Shown: positions 25,958 through 39,513 of the stretch, piece after piece | Layout: each line of letters starts with the position of its first letter | Position numbering within the stretch: the stretch's first letter is position 1 | Assembly (NCBI GenBank): GCA_963281155.1 | Contig: CAUJLY010000002.1 | Location: 310,001 to 374,000 of the forward strand | Reading direction: 5' to 3' | From: Rhabditophanes sp. KR3021 | Taxonomy: Eukaryota > Nematoda > Chromadorea > Rhabditida > Alloionematidae | DNA: 64,000 nt | The notes under the pieces: model-generated | Seen by the model: only the letters and a program-made list of their open reading frames with translations | Told to the model about the DNA's origin: nothing | Databases searched by the model: none | Position numbers and translations under genes: made by a program

Positions 25958-28881
25958 CACTATTTGCTTTCTACAAAAGAATTGGTATTAGAATAAGAAA
26001 CTACGTCCTCGGGATCCAATATTTTTTCCAAAACTCCACTAATTTAGTTTGAAAGATAAATTATCATAATATCTACAACATCAAAAATATATTTTAGATC
26101 TCTTTTCTGGAGGCACTACAATAATTCACAAAAATATGGTTATACTAATTTATGGAATTTCGGATTTAATAGTAAGGAAATTTACTTAATAAATTCAAAT
26201 CTCATCTATGAACTTGAATATAAGGTTAAAATTCATTTAAATTGAATCTCAAAATTCGAATATGAGCTTATAATTAATTATATAATAAATGAAGATAAAT
26301 CCTAGTCAATCACTTTGGAAAAATTGTTGGGAACAAGATCCATATGAGCTATTTAGTTTTTATCAATATAATGTAGTTTCTGAGAATTGCTTTTGAAAGA
26401 CTTCTATTTACTAATTAGTTCTCTGTATATTACGCAATAATAATATTTTATTAATACACCCATTTCACTTGCCACAATGCAAACTTAAAAAACATCCCAA
26501 ATAAAGGAAGACGAAAGCTGAAATTTAATTAAAAATTAACCAACCTCATCCATACAACTCCAATATTAATAGATTCTGACGAAATTTATTGTTATCAACA
26601 CATCATATATTAGCACCAATTCTTATCCACCTCTACAAACCTTTGGAATAATAAATTTGTTTGACGACCTCATAATCACGTATCATATACTTCCTTTTTC
26701 TTTAACACATCTACCAAAATCGCATCAATTATGTTATGAAACTATATCTACACTCTACCATTAATATATGGTATACGTCTTCATTACGCAATATATTCAA
26801 CCGAAATGACTTGTTTATATGTATGTTTATTCCCACTATTTACAAACATACCTATCTATAACATACACCAATCATTATTTTAAATCACATCTATCATATT
26901 GCTTCCAATTTTTTAATATAACACTTTTTTAAATGCGTACCAATATTTCCTTTTTTAAACAAAAAATATTTTTGTTTGTAATTGGAGGTGAATATTAAAA
27001 ATCACCGCATCATCTCTTCTTTTAAAAAGCTTTTGGTTCATAAGTTAATTTTAATAATTCCAATTGATCACTCTCTTTATGTCATGTCGGTGAATCATTG
27101 TTGTTAGAAAGTTATTCTTTATAACATATTTATTAGTAGTAGTATAAAGAAGATGGTGTTGTTGCATTATTAATACGTTTAAAAATTTATTACTTTTCAA
27201 TTTATCTGCATATATTGTTGATATTGCGTGCCTTTCACTCACATACCGAGGATACCATGTCTCCTATAAATTGTTATAAACATGTCTCAAATACTTATCT
27301 ACTACCATTGATTGTCTCATACTTTGCAAACGGTTTAAATTAATAAAATATTATTCATCACAAACTTTACCATTTTTATATTATTCTACCTCCTGAATCT
27401 CAAAAGTGGTCCCGCATGTGCAGATGTTTTTATCATCTTCCCTTTGGTTTGGATGACATGACTGCCTGTGAAAGTGTATGAACCGTCTAAATATACATAC
27501 ATCATTTCCATTAAGAGTATTTAATTTTATCAAAACATCTTCTCTAAATATCATTTTTGACACACTCCAACACATACTCCCCAAAACCTATATCAAAATT
27601 TGGCAGTGGGTCTCGCGCACCGTTTATTATCACAGACAAAAGACTCATTTTGTCTATCCTAAAATTAGTATATACTGCTGCTACTTCCACCAACATATAC
27701 AAAGTCGTGTATGAAGGAAGGAAGGTACATGACTTATTTTCAATAAAATTTAACGTGGTAATGTCTTTATAAACAAAATATTGCAGCAATCAACATTTAT
27801 TATTTTTTACACACATACCATACATATACTATTATACACTCCAAAGAGGAGTGCTGGACTGTTGAGGTGTTGTGGTGTAGTATGTGAGGAGTTAGTGTCC
27901 TCTTTTTTTGCCAAATCAAAGTAGGATCACCACCAGTCTCTTTACCTAAACCTCCTTTATAAAGGGCCATTTCACATCATTTGACGATCTCTTCCATTGC
28001 ATTAGTACACACAAATTTATAATACAATTAGTATAATACCTAAATTTGTTGATCCACTACATGTATCGTCTCTTCTTTTTCGCTTTCAACGATGCTTTTG
28101 TCATACATCAACGCAACAACACTCTCACCTCATCAACAATATTTTTGATATTGGTGTATGTACAAATTGTCTCAAGCTTTTAATTTTTGTACATAAAAAT
28201 AAATATACGCCTTCATATAAAAATTAAATAAATACATGTTGCAGCTGTTGCGCTAGAGATAATGATTAGTCGGTGGCCAAAGAGACACAAGTCCTTAAAG
28301 TAATGCCAAGAAGGTAAAACAAAGAGACTTACTTTTGTGACAACCACTACCCAACCACATCTAGTAAATAGATGGCAGTGGTAATCCAATGTAAACCATT
28401 TCCTCTAACAATTCCGTATGGATACGTCAACAAATATATCAAGCTAAGTCATCACCTCGTGCCTTCCATATTGTTGACTGTGTTATATACCCTTAATAGT
28501 GATATGAAACTACCACATATATAAATATATATCTTTTTTGTTTGTTAGTAATAATAGGACCAAGAATCTAGTGAATTCTTGACAGACTTACTTGCATATG
28601 TAGTGACTAGCAGCAGCCCTTCTTCATACTACCAACCACAAACAATCTACACCCCAAAAGTTAGCAGCACCACAGAGAAGATGGTTGTGGCCATTACTAT
28701 AAAAAAAGGAAAGGAATGAGTAGGATATGAGTATTGTTTAACCTATCACATTCAATTTATTCGTATTATCGTTTGTTACATTTATTATTATCATTCCAAA
28801 ATTTGTTTTTGTCCTCATATTTTGACATTCCTAATTGGGATCATTCATTTAGACGTTCCTTTATGTAATTACACATACAAT
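25958..28881. other. Intergenic, AT-rich, no credible gene
   Basis: Roughly 2.9 kb before SPOP. Overlapping short frames on both strands between 27050 and 27790 have low-complexity composition and no conserved text. The last few hundred bases are the presumed SPOP promoter. Confidence 0.4.
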
Positions 28882-30341
28882 ATGGATTTAAATGAAGGTA
28901 TGCTAGATTTTGCACCTTCAGACGAACCACCACAAATGTACAACCAAGCCAATGGAATACGGCCAACATCTCCTTCCTCTTCGATGGGACAAGGATCACT
29001 AGGTGATTAATTTAATAAAACATACCCCTACTTAGATATTTAATGTTGTGAATTAACAAAATATTCCAACACTGCAAATTAAATATTTTGTTAAGCCAAA
29101 TTTGTTTTTTAACTTATTAATTTAAAGGAGAATTTATTTACTTCATTATATTTTAGTTGCCGAAAATTGGTGCAACACCCAAACAAAAATACTGAAATTT
29201 AATTACCTCTGGAAAATAAACAACTTTTCTTTTTGTGCTGAAGAAATGGGTGAAACCAAACGAAGTCCGACCTTTAATGCTGGTCCTAATGACAAGTTAA
29301 AATGGTGCTTGAGTATTAATCCAAAAGGACTGGATGCTGAGTCAAAGGAATACCTTTCTCTTTATTTGCTATTAGTCCAAGCTAATACGAAGAACGAAGT
29401 TCAGGCTAAATTTAAATTTACTATTATCAGTACACTTGAGGAAAAGAAAAGTAAGCGTTCATTTGAGTGGAGATAAATCGTTTTTTAGATGTCAAATTGG
29501 AGTCGCAACGTCCTTACAAGTTTCGGACTTCGAAAGGTAAGGTCGGCTGTTGGGGGATGAGTTAACATTTATTTATTTAGACTGGGGTTTCCGCAAATAT
29601 ATAAATCGCGACTTTCTATATGATGACAAAAATGGATTGTTGACTGATGATACCTTGACTATATTTTGCGAAGTGTCTCTAGTTCAAGAAGTCATTAATG
29701 TTACTGGTCAAACGAATATGTTACGCAACCTCCGAATCCCACAACCCACTCTTACGGAAGATTTGACGAAACTGTTTGAGTGCGGTTTGTATTCAGATTG
29801 TGTATTAGAAGTCAAAAACAAAGTGTTTAAAGCACATAAAGCTATTCTAGCTACCCGTTCCCCCGTGTTCGCAGCAATGTTCCAACACGGAACAATAGAA
29901 TCAAATGAGAACAAAATAATTATCAATGATTTAGATGGTGAAGTAATCAGTGAATTATTGCGGTTTATGTACACCGAAACGTGCCCCAACCTCCAACTAT
30001 TAGGCCATCGTCTCTTCATAGCAGCCGACAAGTACCAAGTAGAAAGACTAAGAATCTTGAGTGAGCATTCCCTTTCCCAGTCACTGACCGTCCACAACGT
30101 CTGCCAAACATTCATCCTCTCCGAAATGTACTGCGCCCCAACTCTCCGCGCCAAATGCATCCAATTCATCAACAAACACTCCTCCGACCTAATGACATCC
30201 CCCGACTGGTCTGAATTCATCCAACAAAATCCTCTTCTGCTTTCCCAAATTTACAAAGCCATGGTAGAAGAAGTACATTCTCCTACAATTATTAGCGGTA
30301 CCCCACCAAAAAAACGTCTCAAACCAAATGGCTCAACATAA
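28882..30341 (+). CDS. SPOP: SPOP: MATH-BTB substrate adaptor of CUL3 ubiquitin ligase
   Basis: Exons 28882-29002, 29157-29450, 29489-29536 and 29581-30341 join with phase 1 at each junction to 407 residues; human SPOP has 374. The N-terminal 38 residues are Pro/Ser-rich. The MATH domain (about 42-180) has [35 protein letters not shown] and [14 protein letters not shown], retaining the Tyr, Phe, Trp and Phe of the substrate groove. The BTB (about 205-315) has [20 protein letters not shown] and [13 protein letters not shown]; a 3-box/BACK segment and a nuclear localisation signal (PPKKRLKP) end the protein. It binds substrates through MATH and CUL3 through BTB/3-box, mainly in the nucleus. It is the SPOP member of the large worm bath family. 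The 170-codon antisense frame at 29708-30220 is a shadow. Confidence 0.94.
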
Positions 30342-31311
30342 TATTAGTTTAGATCTCTTTTTGTTGCATAACTTTTTTTCTCCATTGTTAGGGTATATTT
30401 ATGTTTGTTTTTGTATGCAAATTTGTTTCACTTTTATTGTATCTTTTTTTGATAATATCATTTTGTCTGTACATAATAGTTATATGAAGTAATAAAAAAA
30501 TTGTGGTGAATACATACAAATGGTGGTTTTATCAAATGGAATATTAAAAAAACAGTCACAAATTGAACCATTCCATTGTACACAATAATGTTGTGTCTAT
30601 CAAAATGACCTTTAAACATACTCCAATATAATTGTTCTATTTAGTCTCGTGAAGATGAAAATGATAAATGCACACAATTGTGTTTATCCAACAGAGGAAG
30701 AATGTATTTGTGTCGTTACACTTTTCTTTGAGTCTGAAAAAAAATGGGACCACTATAATTTTAAATATTCCCAACTTTATGCATTCTTTGATCTACAAAT
30801 AAAATATGATATGCATTTGTTCTCACAATATAATCAGACAACGTGATTTTGACACTGTCAAACTTCTTTTGCCTTTTAAATTGAATAATGACTGTGAATG
30901 TGTCGTGCATTTTAGGAACGATATTAGTATCATATTAAAAGGTAGAAACATCCTCTAGTATCATATTAAAAGTAGAAACATCGTGGTACGGCTACTATTG
31001 CAATTTGACTTTACGATTGATTGTTGTGTATGTGCAATTTGTTGGTAAAGTTGATTGTTTAGATGATTTTGGGGAGTATAAGTAATTGCAAATGGTAGAG
31101 CGTACGGCCTTTTGTCACTTTTTTGCGGTGTTGAATGACTACAACTGTAGTAGATTGATCTTATCTAAAGCATGACCTTCCTTGCATACGTGGAGCCATA
31201 TCGTTTAAATTAGATATTGACAAAAGCTACACCACTCTTTCTTACCTTTTGTAATTGCCTTTATGACTTTTTGATTAAAGAGATGATTTAAGTATTGTTA
31301 TTTATTTTAGA
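30342..31311. other. Intergenic region between SPOP and the aconitase gene
   Basis: Holds the SPOP 3' flank (polyadenylation-like AATAAA near 30490), the 31 bp tandem repeat at 30925-30982 and the promoter of the aconitase gene. The 65-codon frame at 30649 has no support. Confidence 0.4.
30925..30982 (+). repeat. Two-copy direct repeat, 31 bp period
   Basis: The phrase TAGTATCATATTAAAA followed by GTAGAAACATC occurs twice in tandem, from 30925 and from 30956; the copies differ by one inserted G and by their last few bases. It lies about 330 bp before the aconitase start. Confidence 0.8.
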
Positions 31312-34300
31312 ATGGTTTACCAAAATCTGATTAAGGAACTCGAAGTTGAGGGAAAGTCATACAAATACTATGACTTACTCGGACTCAATGATCCACGTTA
31401 TGATGATTTGCCTATTTCGATCCGTTATTTGTTGGAAAGTGCAGTTAGAAATTGCGATGACTTCACTGTAACCAAAAAAGGTAAATAATGAACCTAGAGG
31501 CTTAATCTATATTTTTTAGATGTGGAAAATATTCTTGATTGGCAAAAAACTCAATTCGAACAAACTGAAATTCAATTTAAGCCAGCTCGTGTTCTTCTCC
31601 AAGACTTCACCGGTGTACCATGTGTAGTTGATCTAGGTAACTTTGAGCCTTCCTAACATCTTATTCAAATATATTTAGCTGCCATGAGAAATAGTGTCCA
31701 GGACCTCGGATCCGATCCTTCCAAGATCAATCCAACTTGCCCAGTCGACTTGGTTATTGACCATTCTGTCCAAGTTGACCATTATGGAAATGCGGAAGCT
31801 TTAGCCAAAAACGAAGCTCTTGAATTTGAACGTAATCACGAACGTTTTGAGTAAGAATAATGTTTGTTTTTTGTTTAATCCACTTATTCAGATTTTTAAA
31901 ATGGGGAGCCCAAGCCTTCAAGGTAACTTGTTTGAAACTAAATTTATCCTTCCTTTGTTTAGAACTTCAAGATTGTTCCACCGGGCTCTGGTATTGTCCA
32001 CCAAATTAACTTGGAATATTTGGCTAGAGTTGTCTTTGCCGATGAAAAGAATATTCTATATCCCGATTCAGTTGTTGGAACCGACTCACATACCGGAACA
32101 ACCTCCGCCATTGCCACACTTTCATTTGGTGTTGGAGGAATTGAAGCAGAATCTGTAATGTTGTCTCAACCCATTTCCATGGTTTTGCCAGAAGTTATTG
32201 GAGTCAAATTGACTGGGTCTTTGAATGAAGGTATTAACGGTACAGATCTTGTTCTTAGGTAAGTCACAACTCTTTTAAACATAAAAAAAGACACAAAACG
32301 TATTTATTTGGTTGATTTGGCGGTCTATTTATCGTGGACACGAGCACTAATTATTGAATTCAATCATTAATAAACATTAATATGACCAACTTGAGGTTTA
32401 TTATCTATCCGATCACCATACAAATTTATTTTCTTTTTGTCTATTCGAAGCAATTTGGTGGGATATGAGTGGCGTGGATTGACAGACAGCAGAAGACCTT
32501 CAACTCCTAAGACTCTATCATATTGGAGAGTTGATATAGAGTCTCAGTACCTTGATGGACAAAATATTTGAAAATTGCTCTGCCAAGTATCTGCCACAAG
32601 CTGACATTCGTATTTGTAAAGTCCTGTACGGCGAGGATGTCAGATCTGCTGACTTGCTGTAGCCCAATTTAAATTACTTCCATGATTGCTACCATCTCCA
32701 TGGTTTACTGAATCGACGATAGATGGTTTTGATAGAAAAAGGCACCACATCCGCATATATTAATTGAATGACAATGCATTTGTTTAAGCACAAGATAAAG
32801 CATGATACCTTGGGGGAAAGTTTAAAACATTCGCTAGTATTGGTTGGAGGTATATTTAAAATAAATAGTAAAGGAATATTACTCTATTGGATAATGAGCA
32901 ATTACACAACCGGTGATATACCTTACCTTAAGCTCCATACACAGGATAATGACGTTAGCCTAAAACATAAATAAAAATGTGTCACTTACCGTCCACATAA
33001 ATATTATTGGTTACTTTTATTTGGTTTTTAGAATCACCCAATTCTTAAGAAAAATTGGATGTGTTGGTAAATTCGTTGAATTCTTCGGACCAGGAGTGGC
33101 TTCAATGTCTATTTCGGACAGAGGTAGGATATATAATTAGTATATTTAATTGCTATTTTCAGCTTCCATCACTAATATGTCACCTGAATTTGGAGGTATC
33201 GGCTTCTTCAGCGCTGATGACCGCACTATTCAATATCTCAGATCCTCAGGCAGAGATGAGCATACTATCAATAGAATCATCTCCTATTTCAAGGCCAACA
33301 AGATGTTCGTTGATTACACAAATGACTCATACAACCCCAAATTCACCACCGTTGTTGAACTTGACCTTACCACCATCGTTTTGTGTGTTTCTGGCCCAAA
33401 GAGACCTCATGACTTCGTGGCTTTGTCTGACATCAAGAAAGATTGCATTGATGGCCTTACTGCCAAAGTTTCCTTCAAGGGATATGGTTTGAGTGAAGAA
33501 AATTCTACCAAGAAAGTTACAATCAATGTTAATGACGAAGAACATGTATTGTCACATATGTCTTGTGTGTTAGCTAGTATCACCAGTTGTACTAATACCT
33601 CTAATCCTCAAGTCATGTTGGCATCTGGTTTAGTTTGCAAGAGAGCAAATGAATTAGGTCTTAAAATTGCCCCATACATCAAGACATCCATGTCACCAGG
33701 ATCTAAGGTACATTTATTTGGAAGTCGGATTGTATATTTTTGTATTTTTAGGTTGTTACCAAATACCTGGCTGCTTCCAATCTTCTTCCAGAAATGGAAA
33801 AACTTGGATTCCATGCTATCTCATATGGTTGCTCGACGTGTATTGGAAACAGTGGTGATTTACATCCAGCCGTCATGGAAGCCGTTGAAAAGAACGACTT
33901 AGTTGTTGCGGGAGTTTTGTCTGGAAACCGTAACTTCGAAAATCGAATCAACCCAACTTTGAAAGCATCCTATTTGGCCTCTCCACCTCTTGTCATTGTC
34001 TTTGCCCTAGCAGGAAGAATGGACATCGACTTGGCCACTGAACCCGTCGGTCGAGGAACGGATGGACGTCTTGGTAAGTAAATGAATATATTTATTAAAC
34101 AAATATCAAACATTACGTAAGCATAAGATTAATCTAAATACTCCCATCATCCACACCCAAAGTTGTCTTTCTTGATCCGATTGTTATGGTCGATTCGCGG
34201 TTTGTTTTCAGGATTGTCAAGGCAACAAGGCCATGAACTTTAAAACATTTTTGCCCATAAATGAACATCTTAATAGACAAACCATGATATCCATATGAAG

Positions 34301-36211
34301 TAGTTTTGGGTCGAAGTGTTTTTAATGTGGTACTGTTCCTGACATTGCCAAGTCGGAAACTGTATAGTTTTGAACAACTCCCACCCCAAAGATTCTTCTC
34401 ATTTCAGACTCTTCAGTAAAATGAAATTAGTTTTTGTGTTCTTGATGCGTCCCAAACTTGAGCAATGGCAAATTGGGGCTTCTACTATTGCCCGCCATTC
34501 TTCTTTTACCACTTTCTTGAACTCGGAAAACATAAGGCGAAACAATTTTCAGACACTACGTGATCCTCTAGTATCAGATACGTTGTTGTAAAAAGTAACA
34601 ATTCCGTCTAACTGAACGTCCCTAATATGCTCGGTCCATAATGATCCCATGAGAACTCATCTGATAGTTAGGAAAGTCTGGTCCGTTCGCCAAATAATCG
34701 GTACAGATAAATGAATGTTTAGCTAAAGTTACTTGACTATTATTTCACCTATCATTCTACTTACCTTCTTTGAAACATAGACACCTTTTTCATTATGAGG
34801 AAGATGAATTGCCAGAAATATTTGGGTGATCTTCCATCTCGTTTATCTGTTCTCGAAGGATCCAGCACATCAGGATCGAGCTTTACTCTACTTCGACTGG
34901 CAGTTGCTTTTTCATCAGATTATCCAGCCTATTATAAATTGACACTTCATTTCAAACATTCTATAGCCGGGAATTGTAAACCAATTAGTTGGATTCTAAA
35001 TTGATGTACAAATTAACAGGAATAACTGTCAATTATTTTTTAAAAGCAACACCATGAAAGAGTAACTATTTAAAAATTAAGCAATCAAAAAAAATATTTC
35101 ATACAATTGTATGACGTTACGCCACATTTATTCTGCCCCTTTCTTATATTAATTTTGCAGTCTTTTTCAAGGACTTATGGCCTACTAAGAAGGAAATTGA
35201 CGAATACGAAGAAAAATTCGTAGTCCCCAAATTGTACAAGGAAACGTATGAGAATATCGAAAAGGGAGGTGAGAACTGGCAGAAACTTGCCAGCGCAGAC
35301 ACACAACTTTACCCATGGGACAAGGATTCAACTTACATCAAGAAGGTTCCTTTCTTCGATGGAATGAAAATTACTCCAGAAGATCCAAAACCAATCAAAG
35401 ATGCGTATGCTTTGTTGTCGATGGGAGATTCTATCACCACCGGTAAGTTAAATAGTCAATTATAAGATTATAATTATTATAGATCACATTTCACCTGCTG
35501 GAGGAATCAACTCTCGCTCTGCAGCTGCCAAATTCCTTATTGAAAAAGGAGTTGAAATCAGAAACTTCAATACTTATGGAGCTCGTAGAGGAAATGATGA
35601 AGGTAATTAAACAACTTATCATTAATTATAACAAAGTTTTACAGTCATGGTCAGAGGAACTTTCGCCAACATTCGTTTAATCAACAAACTTGCACCAAAA
35701 GTTGGCCCAATTACTACTCACATTCCATCTGGAGAAGTGTTGTCAGTTTATGATGCTGCCATCAAATACAAGCAAGAAGGAAACCAAGTTTTGATTTTAG
35801 CTGGCAAAGAATACGGAAGTGGAAGTTCAAGGTAAATTTTATTCCAACAAGTACCATTTATTTACGTTAATTTATAGAGATTGGGCCGCCAAGGGACCAC
35901 ACCTTTTGAATGTGAAGTGTGTTATCGCTGAATCTTACGAAAGAATTCACAGATCCAACTTAATCGGGATGGGTCTTTTGGTTCTTCAATACAAAGAAAA
36001 TCAAAATGCCGAAAGTCTCGGACTTACTGGAAGAGAGCAATTTTCTGTTGATTTACCTAAGAACTTGAAGCCAGGTCAAGATTTGACTGTCAAGGTCGGA
36101 GACGGAAGAACATTCGAAGTTTTGTGCCGTTTCGATACTCTCGTCGAGGTTGAGTACTTCAAAAATGGTGGAGTTCTTAATTACATGGTTAGAAAGTTGA
36201 TTGCTGCCTAA
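31312..36211 (+). CDS. aco-1: Cytosolic aconitate hydratase / iron regulatory protein 1 homologue
   Basis: Twelve exons (31312-31480, 31520-31636, 31679-31850, 31892-31922, 31963-32258, 33032-33123, 33163-33707, 33752-34073, 35161-35442, 35483-35602, 35645-35831, 35878-36211) join in phase to 888 residues; human ACO1/IRP1 has 889. The three 4Fe-4S cysteines are present ([23 protein letters not shown]), as are [32 protein letters not shown] and NLIGMG. Cytosolic aconitase interconverts citrate and isocitrate; vertebrate IRP1 also binds iron-responsive elements when the cluster is lost, whereas worm ACO-1 is regarded as lacking that activity, which I cannot test here. The ATG follows a TTTATTTTAG acceptor (trans-splicing). 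There is no mitochondrial leader. Introns 5 (773 bp) and 8 (1,087 bp) are far longer than the rest. Confidence 0.97.
32259..33031 (+). other. Large aconitase intron containing degenerate coding text
   Basis: Within the intron, protein-like runs appear in several forward frames: [20 protein letters not shown] near 32470-32530, [20 protein letters not shown] near 32580-32640 and [16 protein letters not shown] near 32815. Stops and shifts separate them. This looks like an old inserted gene or retrocopy fragment. Parent not identified. Confidence 0.3.
34074..35160 (-). other. Large aconitase intron containing antisense coding-like debris
   Basis: On the minus strand, protein-like runs occur: [16 protein letters not shown] ending at a GTAAGT donor-like site near 34763, [19 protein letters not shown] near 34620-34560 and [19 protein letters not shown] near 34530-34460, with intervening stops and shifts. 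The first is reminiscent of text next to Helitron helicases, but that is a weak impression. Probably a decayed mobile element or gene nested against aco-1. Confidence 0.3.
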
Positions 36212-37185
36212 ATTTACTTTGTTCACTTATCGATATTTTTAATAAAAGATTTGTATAACTTTATTATGATGGCGATTTAAATTTATGCCATAAACAAATA
36301 GATTAGTATTGCTTGATTTATTAGGTTTACAATGAGACTAACTTTGATAAATATTTAATCTTCAACTTTTTATTGAATAACTTGTATCTGATCAACTTTT
36401 TGCAGGATGTTGATCTTAAACGCTTAGCTAAGTCAGTGTGTCACAAAACAACGTATGCAATTCATTTACTAAATACGTTAACATTTATTTGTTCATATTC
36501 ATTCTTTACACTGATTTCCTAATAATGGCCTCAACAAATCAACGATATATGAATCAAACTCTTGCGCATATATTTTGAAAATGCATCGAAAATTTTGGAC
36601 AATTAATTAATTATTCCAAGATTTGTAATGATGACCATGCGATAGTGAATGACATTGATAGTAAAACAAGTCCAAGCTTAACTCCATAACTTATATTCTA
36701 TGTATTGTGTTAAAGGTGATGGCGTATACATCTTAATATGTATATTTGATAATGGCTCCAAGTGACAAGAAGGAAATCAGGGTTAACCCATTATACGGAG
36801 TTTCAGAAAAAAGATGCATCGTAACATCTTTTCCTTCAAAATGATTAAAATGCGAACAAGGATCACATGAACATCAAATGGACAAATTATCCTGTTGGAA
36901 ACGAGATGCTGATCTCCCTTGATTGGCTCCTATCACCCAGAGAGTTTCTGAAAAAGGAATTCCCATTAATTACACGCAAAACTAATAAATCATTTCACAT
37001 ATCTAACAATAAAAATATAGAACTTTTGTATTTATTTACTTTATAATTTAAGTGGCCAGTTACAGCAAATATTTGAGCATATTAAATGTGTCTAGTACAC
37101 AAACCGATCGTAGAACTAAATTTATTAAAATCAACTAAATAAATTACTTAACAAACTATTTCAAACTATTATTAATAAGACTTCT
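36212..37185. other. Intergenic, convergent 3' flanks of aco-1 and the AIF gene
   Basis: About 970 bp. An AATAAA at about 36240 fits the aco-1 polyadenylation signal. A short frame from ATG 36752 (MAPSDKKEIRVNPLYGVSEK) ends after 30 codons and is not supported. Confidence 0.4.
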
Positions 37186-39098
37186 TTAATCCTGACGTTC
37201 ATTCTCGAGCCTTTCTATTTTTTCAGCATCACGCTCTTTTTCCACATTTTCTTCCTCCTCACTCGAAGTGAGTGGGTATATTTCGAACAATTTTGAAAGT
37301 TCTAAGAAGTCTAAATCCTCTGGCTGGTCAGCAATAATCCTTCTTCCGATTTCGACTCCAATATCAAATACATTCAAGAGCAAGACACCAACAATTTTTT
37401 TGTTATCTAAATAATAAACAACTCCTTTTTGAATTGTAGTCTTATCGTCCCCCATTGTTTCCACATCCGCTGCGAATACTGCAACCGTTTCAAGTTCAGA
37501 TTCAGTCCTTCCAACGGCTGTGTAATGGAGATGAGGGGCCAAAATAGAAAACCACGAAGCTTGGTGTGTGTATCTTTTTGATCCACCAGCCATATTCTCT
37601 CCGGCAACTCTCCCACTAACTTGAGCATGCTCCCAATGTTCCACTCTTCTTCGGCCGAATAATGGGTCGTAGAAAGAAGCTATATCTCCGGCTAAATAAA
37701 TATCAGGATGAAGAGTCGATCTCATTCCAGAATCAGCGCATGCTCCTCCTAGAATCGGATCTAATTCAAGTTTTGAAGCAGACGCCAACTCAATATTTGG
37801 GGTTGCCCCAATCGCAACAATTACATGATCACCACTCACTGTTCTGTATTTCCCATCTTCACCTTCCATCACTAATTCGATCTTGCCATCTTCCAAGACC
37901 CGTCCATCAATCACTTTCATTTGAGAAATAACATCAACACCTGCCTTCTTCATTTCCAAAGCAGCATAACTAGACATATGTTCAGGCAAAATACCAGATA
38001 ACACTCCCGATCCCCTAAAAATCTGCGTCACCTTAACCTTAGGTGATTCACTCTCCACATCCTTTCTTTTCTTCGTTAATGAGTAAGCAAGTTCACTTCC
38101 TAATAAGCCTCCTCCGATGATTAATACATCTCTTACTCCCCCATCAATAATAGAAGCTATTTTTCTGTAGTCATTCACATCTCTTAGTGTCGTTATTTTG
38201 TCTTGAAATTGGGGCTTTGCAAATGTGTCGAATTGCTTTGCCTTTGAACCAGTTGCAATAAGACATTTCTCGTAAAATATTTCCGTACCATCATCCAAGA
38301 TTGCCTTGTGATCGGCGGCAACCACCTTAACAACTTTCTTTCCATTCAAAATACTGATGGCTCCATTTGGAAATTGATCCACATTTTGAGGGGAAATATA
38401 GAAGCCATGAGACTCATAGGGAACTTGACGTTTCTTGCCCGTTACGGAGGTGTATTCGAGAGTAGATGGAGTAGATGCATCTCCATACCACCAAACGTCT
38501 CGTGACAAAGGTGGTCTGTTGTAGGGATCGAGGTTTTCTTCCCCCACTATCAGGCAATGCGCCCCCGCAATTTTGGCCCTGATAGTTGTGGCGGCATAGT
38601 ACGAAGCCGTTCCACCACCTATCAACAAGTAAGGAACGTGGAGTGGACACGATGCCTTCTTTTCACCATCCTCTTGACACTCCCCGACCGATTGGTGATC
38701 TCTCTCCTTACCAGGCTCAACCACCTCACCAACTACCTTAACACTACTACCTTCTTTAGCATAAACTCTATCCGTCAAAAACTAAAAAGCAAACAAAAAA
38801 ATTTATTTTACATTTAAAATATGAATTACAATGATCTTACAATTCCTGTTGCGGCAATGATTGCGGCTGTGGCTGCAGCCCCTGCAAACACCTTACTTCC
38901 GCATTCCTTTTGGTCTGAATAGTCTGAGTGATGGTGATTGCTAGTGCTGTATGTTCTGGTCCTGGTTCTAAAGTTGGTGGTAGTAGCTGTTGCTTGAGCC
39001 CGCTTTTCGGCATCCTTCCACACTGCAGTCCACAAGTTGCATTTGGAAACGTTACTGGGCCACACTTTGAAATTTAAACCTTTTGACAAACGAAGCAT
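37186..39098 (-). CDS. wah-1: Mitochondrial apoptosis-inducing factor (AIFM1/WAH-1)
   Basis: Exons 39098-38841 and 38781-37186 join in phase 0 to 617 residues; human AIFM1 has 613. The N-terminus (MLRLSKGLNFKVWPSNVSK) is a mitochondrial targeting peptide, followed by a hydrophobic anchor (VFAGAAATAAIIAATGI). The FAD-binding Rossmann motif is LLIGGGTASYYAA, the AIF signature is NRPPLSRDVWW, and the NADH-binding motif is VLIIGGGLLGSELAYSL. DIYLAGDIASFYD binds FAD, and the C-terminal domain ends near DLDFLELSKLFEIY. AIF is an NADH oxidoreductase of the intermembrane space that supports respiratory-chain assembly and, when released, nuclear DNA degradation; worm WAH-1 does the same with CPS-6. 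It lies head to head with lsm-7. Confidence 0.93.
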
Positions 39099-39513
39099 CC
39101 TTAATCTTGTTATTAATTGTTACCAAATAATTAATAATGACCCTATTTGCAACAACTAAGTCTGAAAGAATAAAAAAATTATAAAAATATTTCATCACAC
39201 CATCTCTTTATACCGAAAAATGATATACAATGCACATAGATCGAAAAAAAGGGACAATCAAATAAGTTTAGATGTTTGCATTTCAATTTTATAAAGGTAG
39301 ATTCTGTTATCATCACTAGTCATCCTAATCATGACAATCACATGTTGTTTAATTATACTTTAAGACCGGTCTGATCAGACAATTTTGGGAACCAAAAAAT
39401 TAACTACATTCTCTTGCCACGAAAAGGGGCTGACAAGAAGGGGAAGGTCGTGTATAATCCATTTTGAATTGTTTTATATTTAGCTGCTTTAAATATCGGG
39501 AAACGACACAAAT
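39099..39513. promoter_or_regulatory. Probable shared promoter region of the AIF gene and lsm-7
   Basis: 415 bp separate two divergent ATGs. No third gene fits. AT-rich; I see no strong named motif, so the promoter call rests on position alone. Confidence 0.4.

Noticed and set aside
27050..27790. Cluster of overlapping 60-80 codon frames on both strands
   Set aside because: Low-complexity composition, mutual overlap and no recognisable motif or splice structure.
29708..30220. 170-codon minus-strand frame
   Set aside because: It is the antisense of the conserved SPOP BTB exon; the plus-strand protein is unambiguous.
30649..30846. 65-codon plus-strand frame between SPOP and aconitase
   Set aside because: No conserved text, no splice or start context; likely chance.
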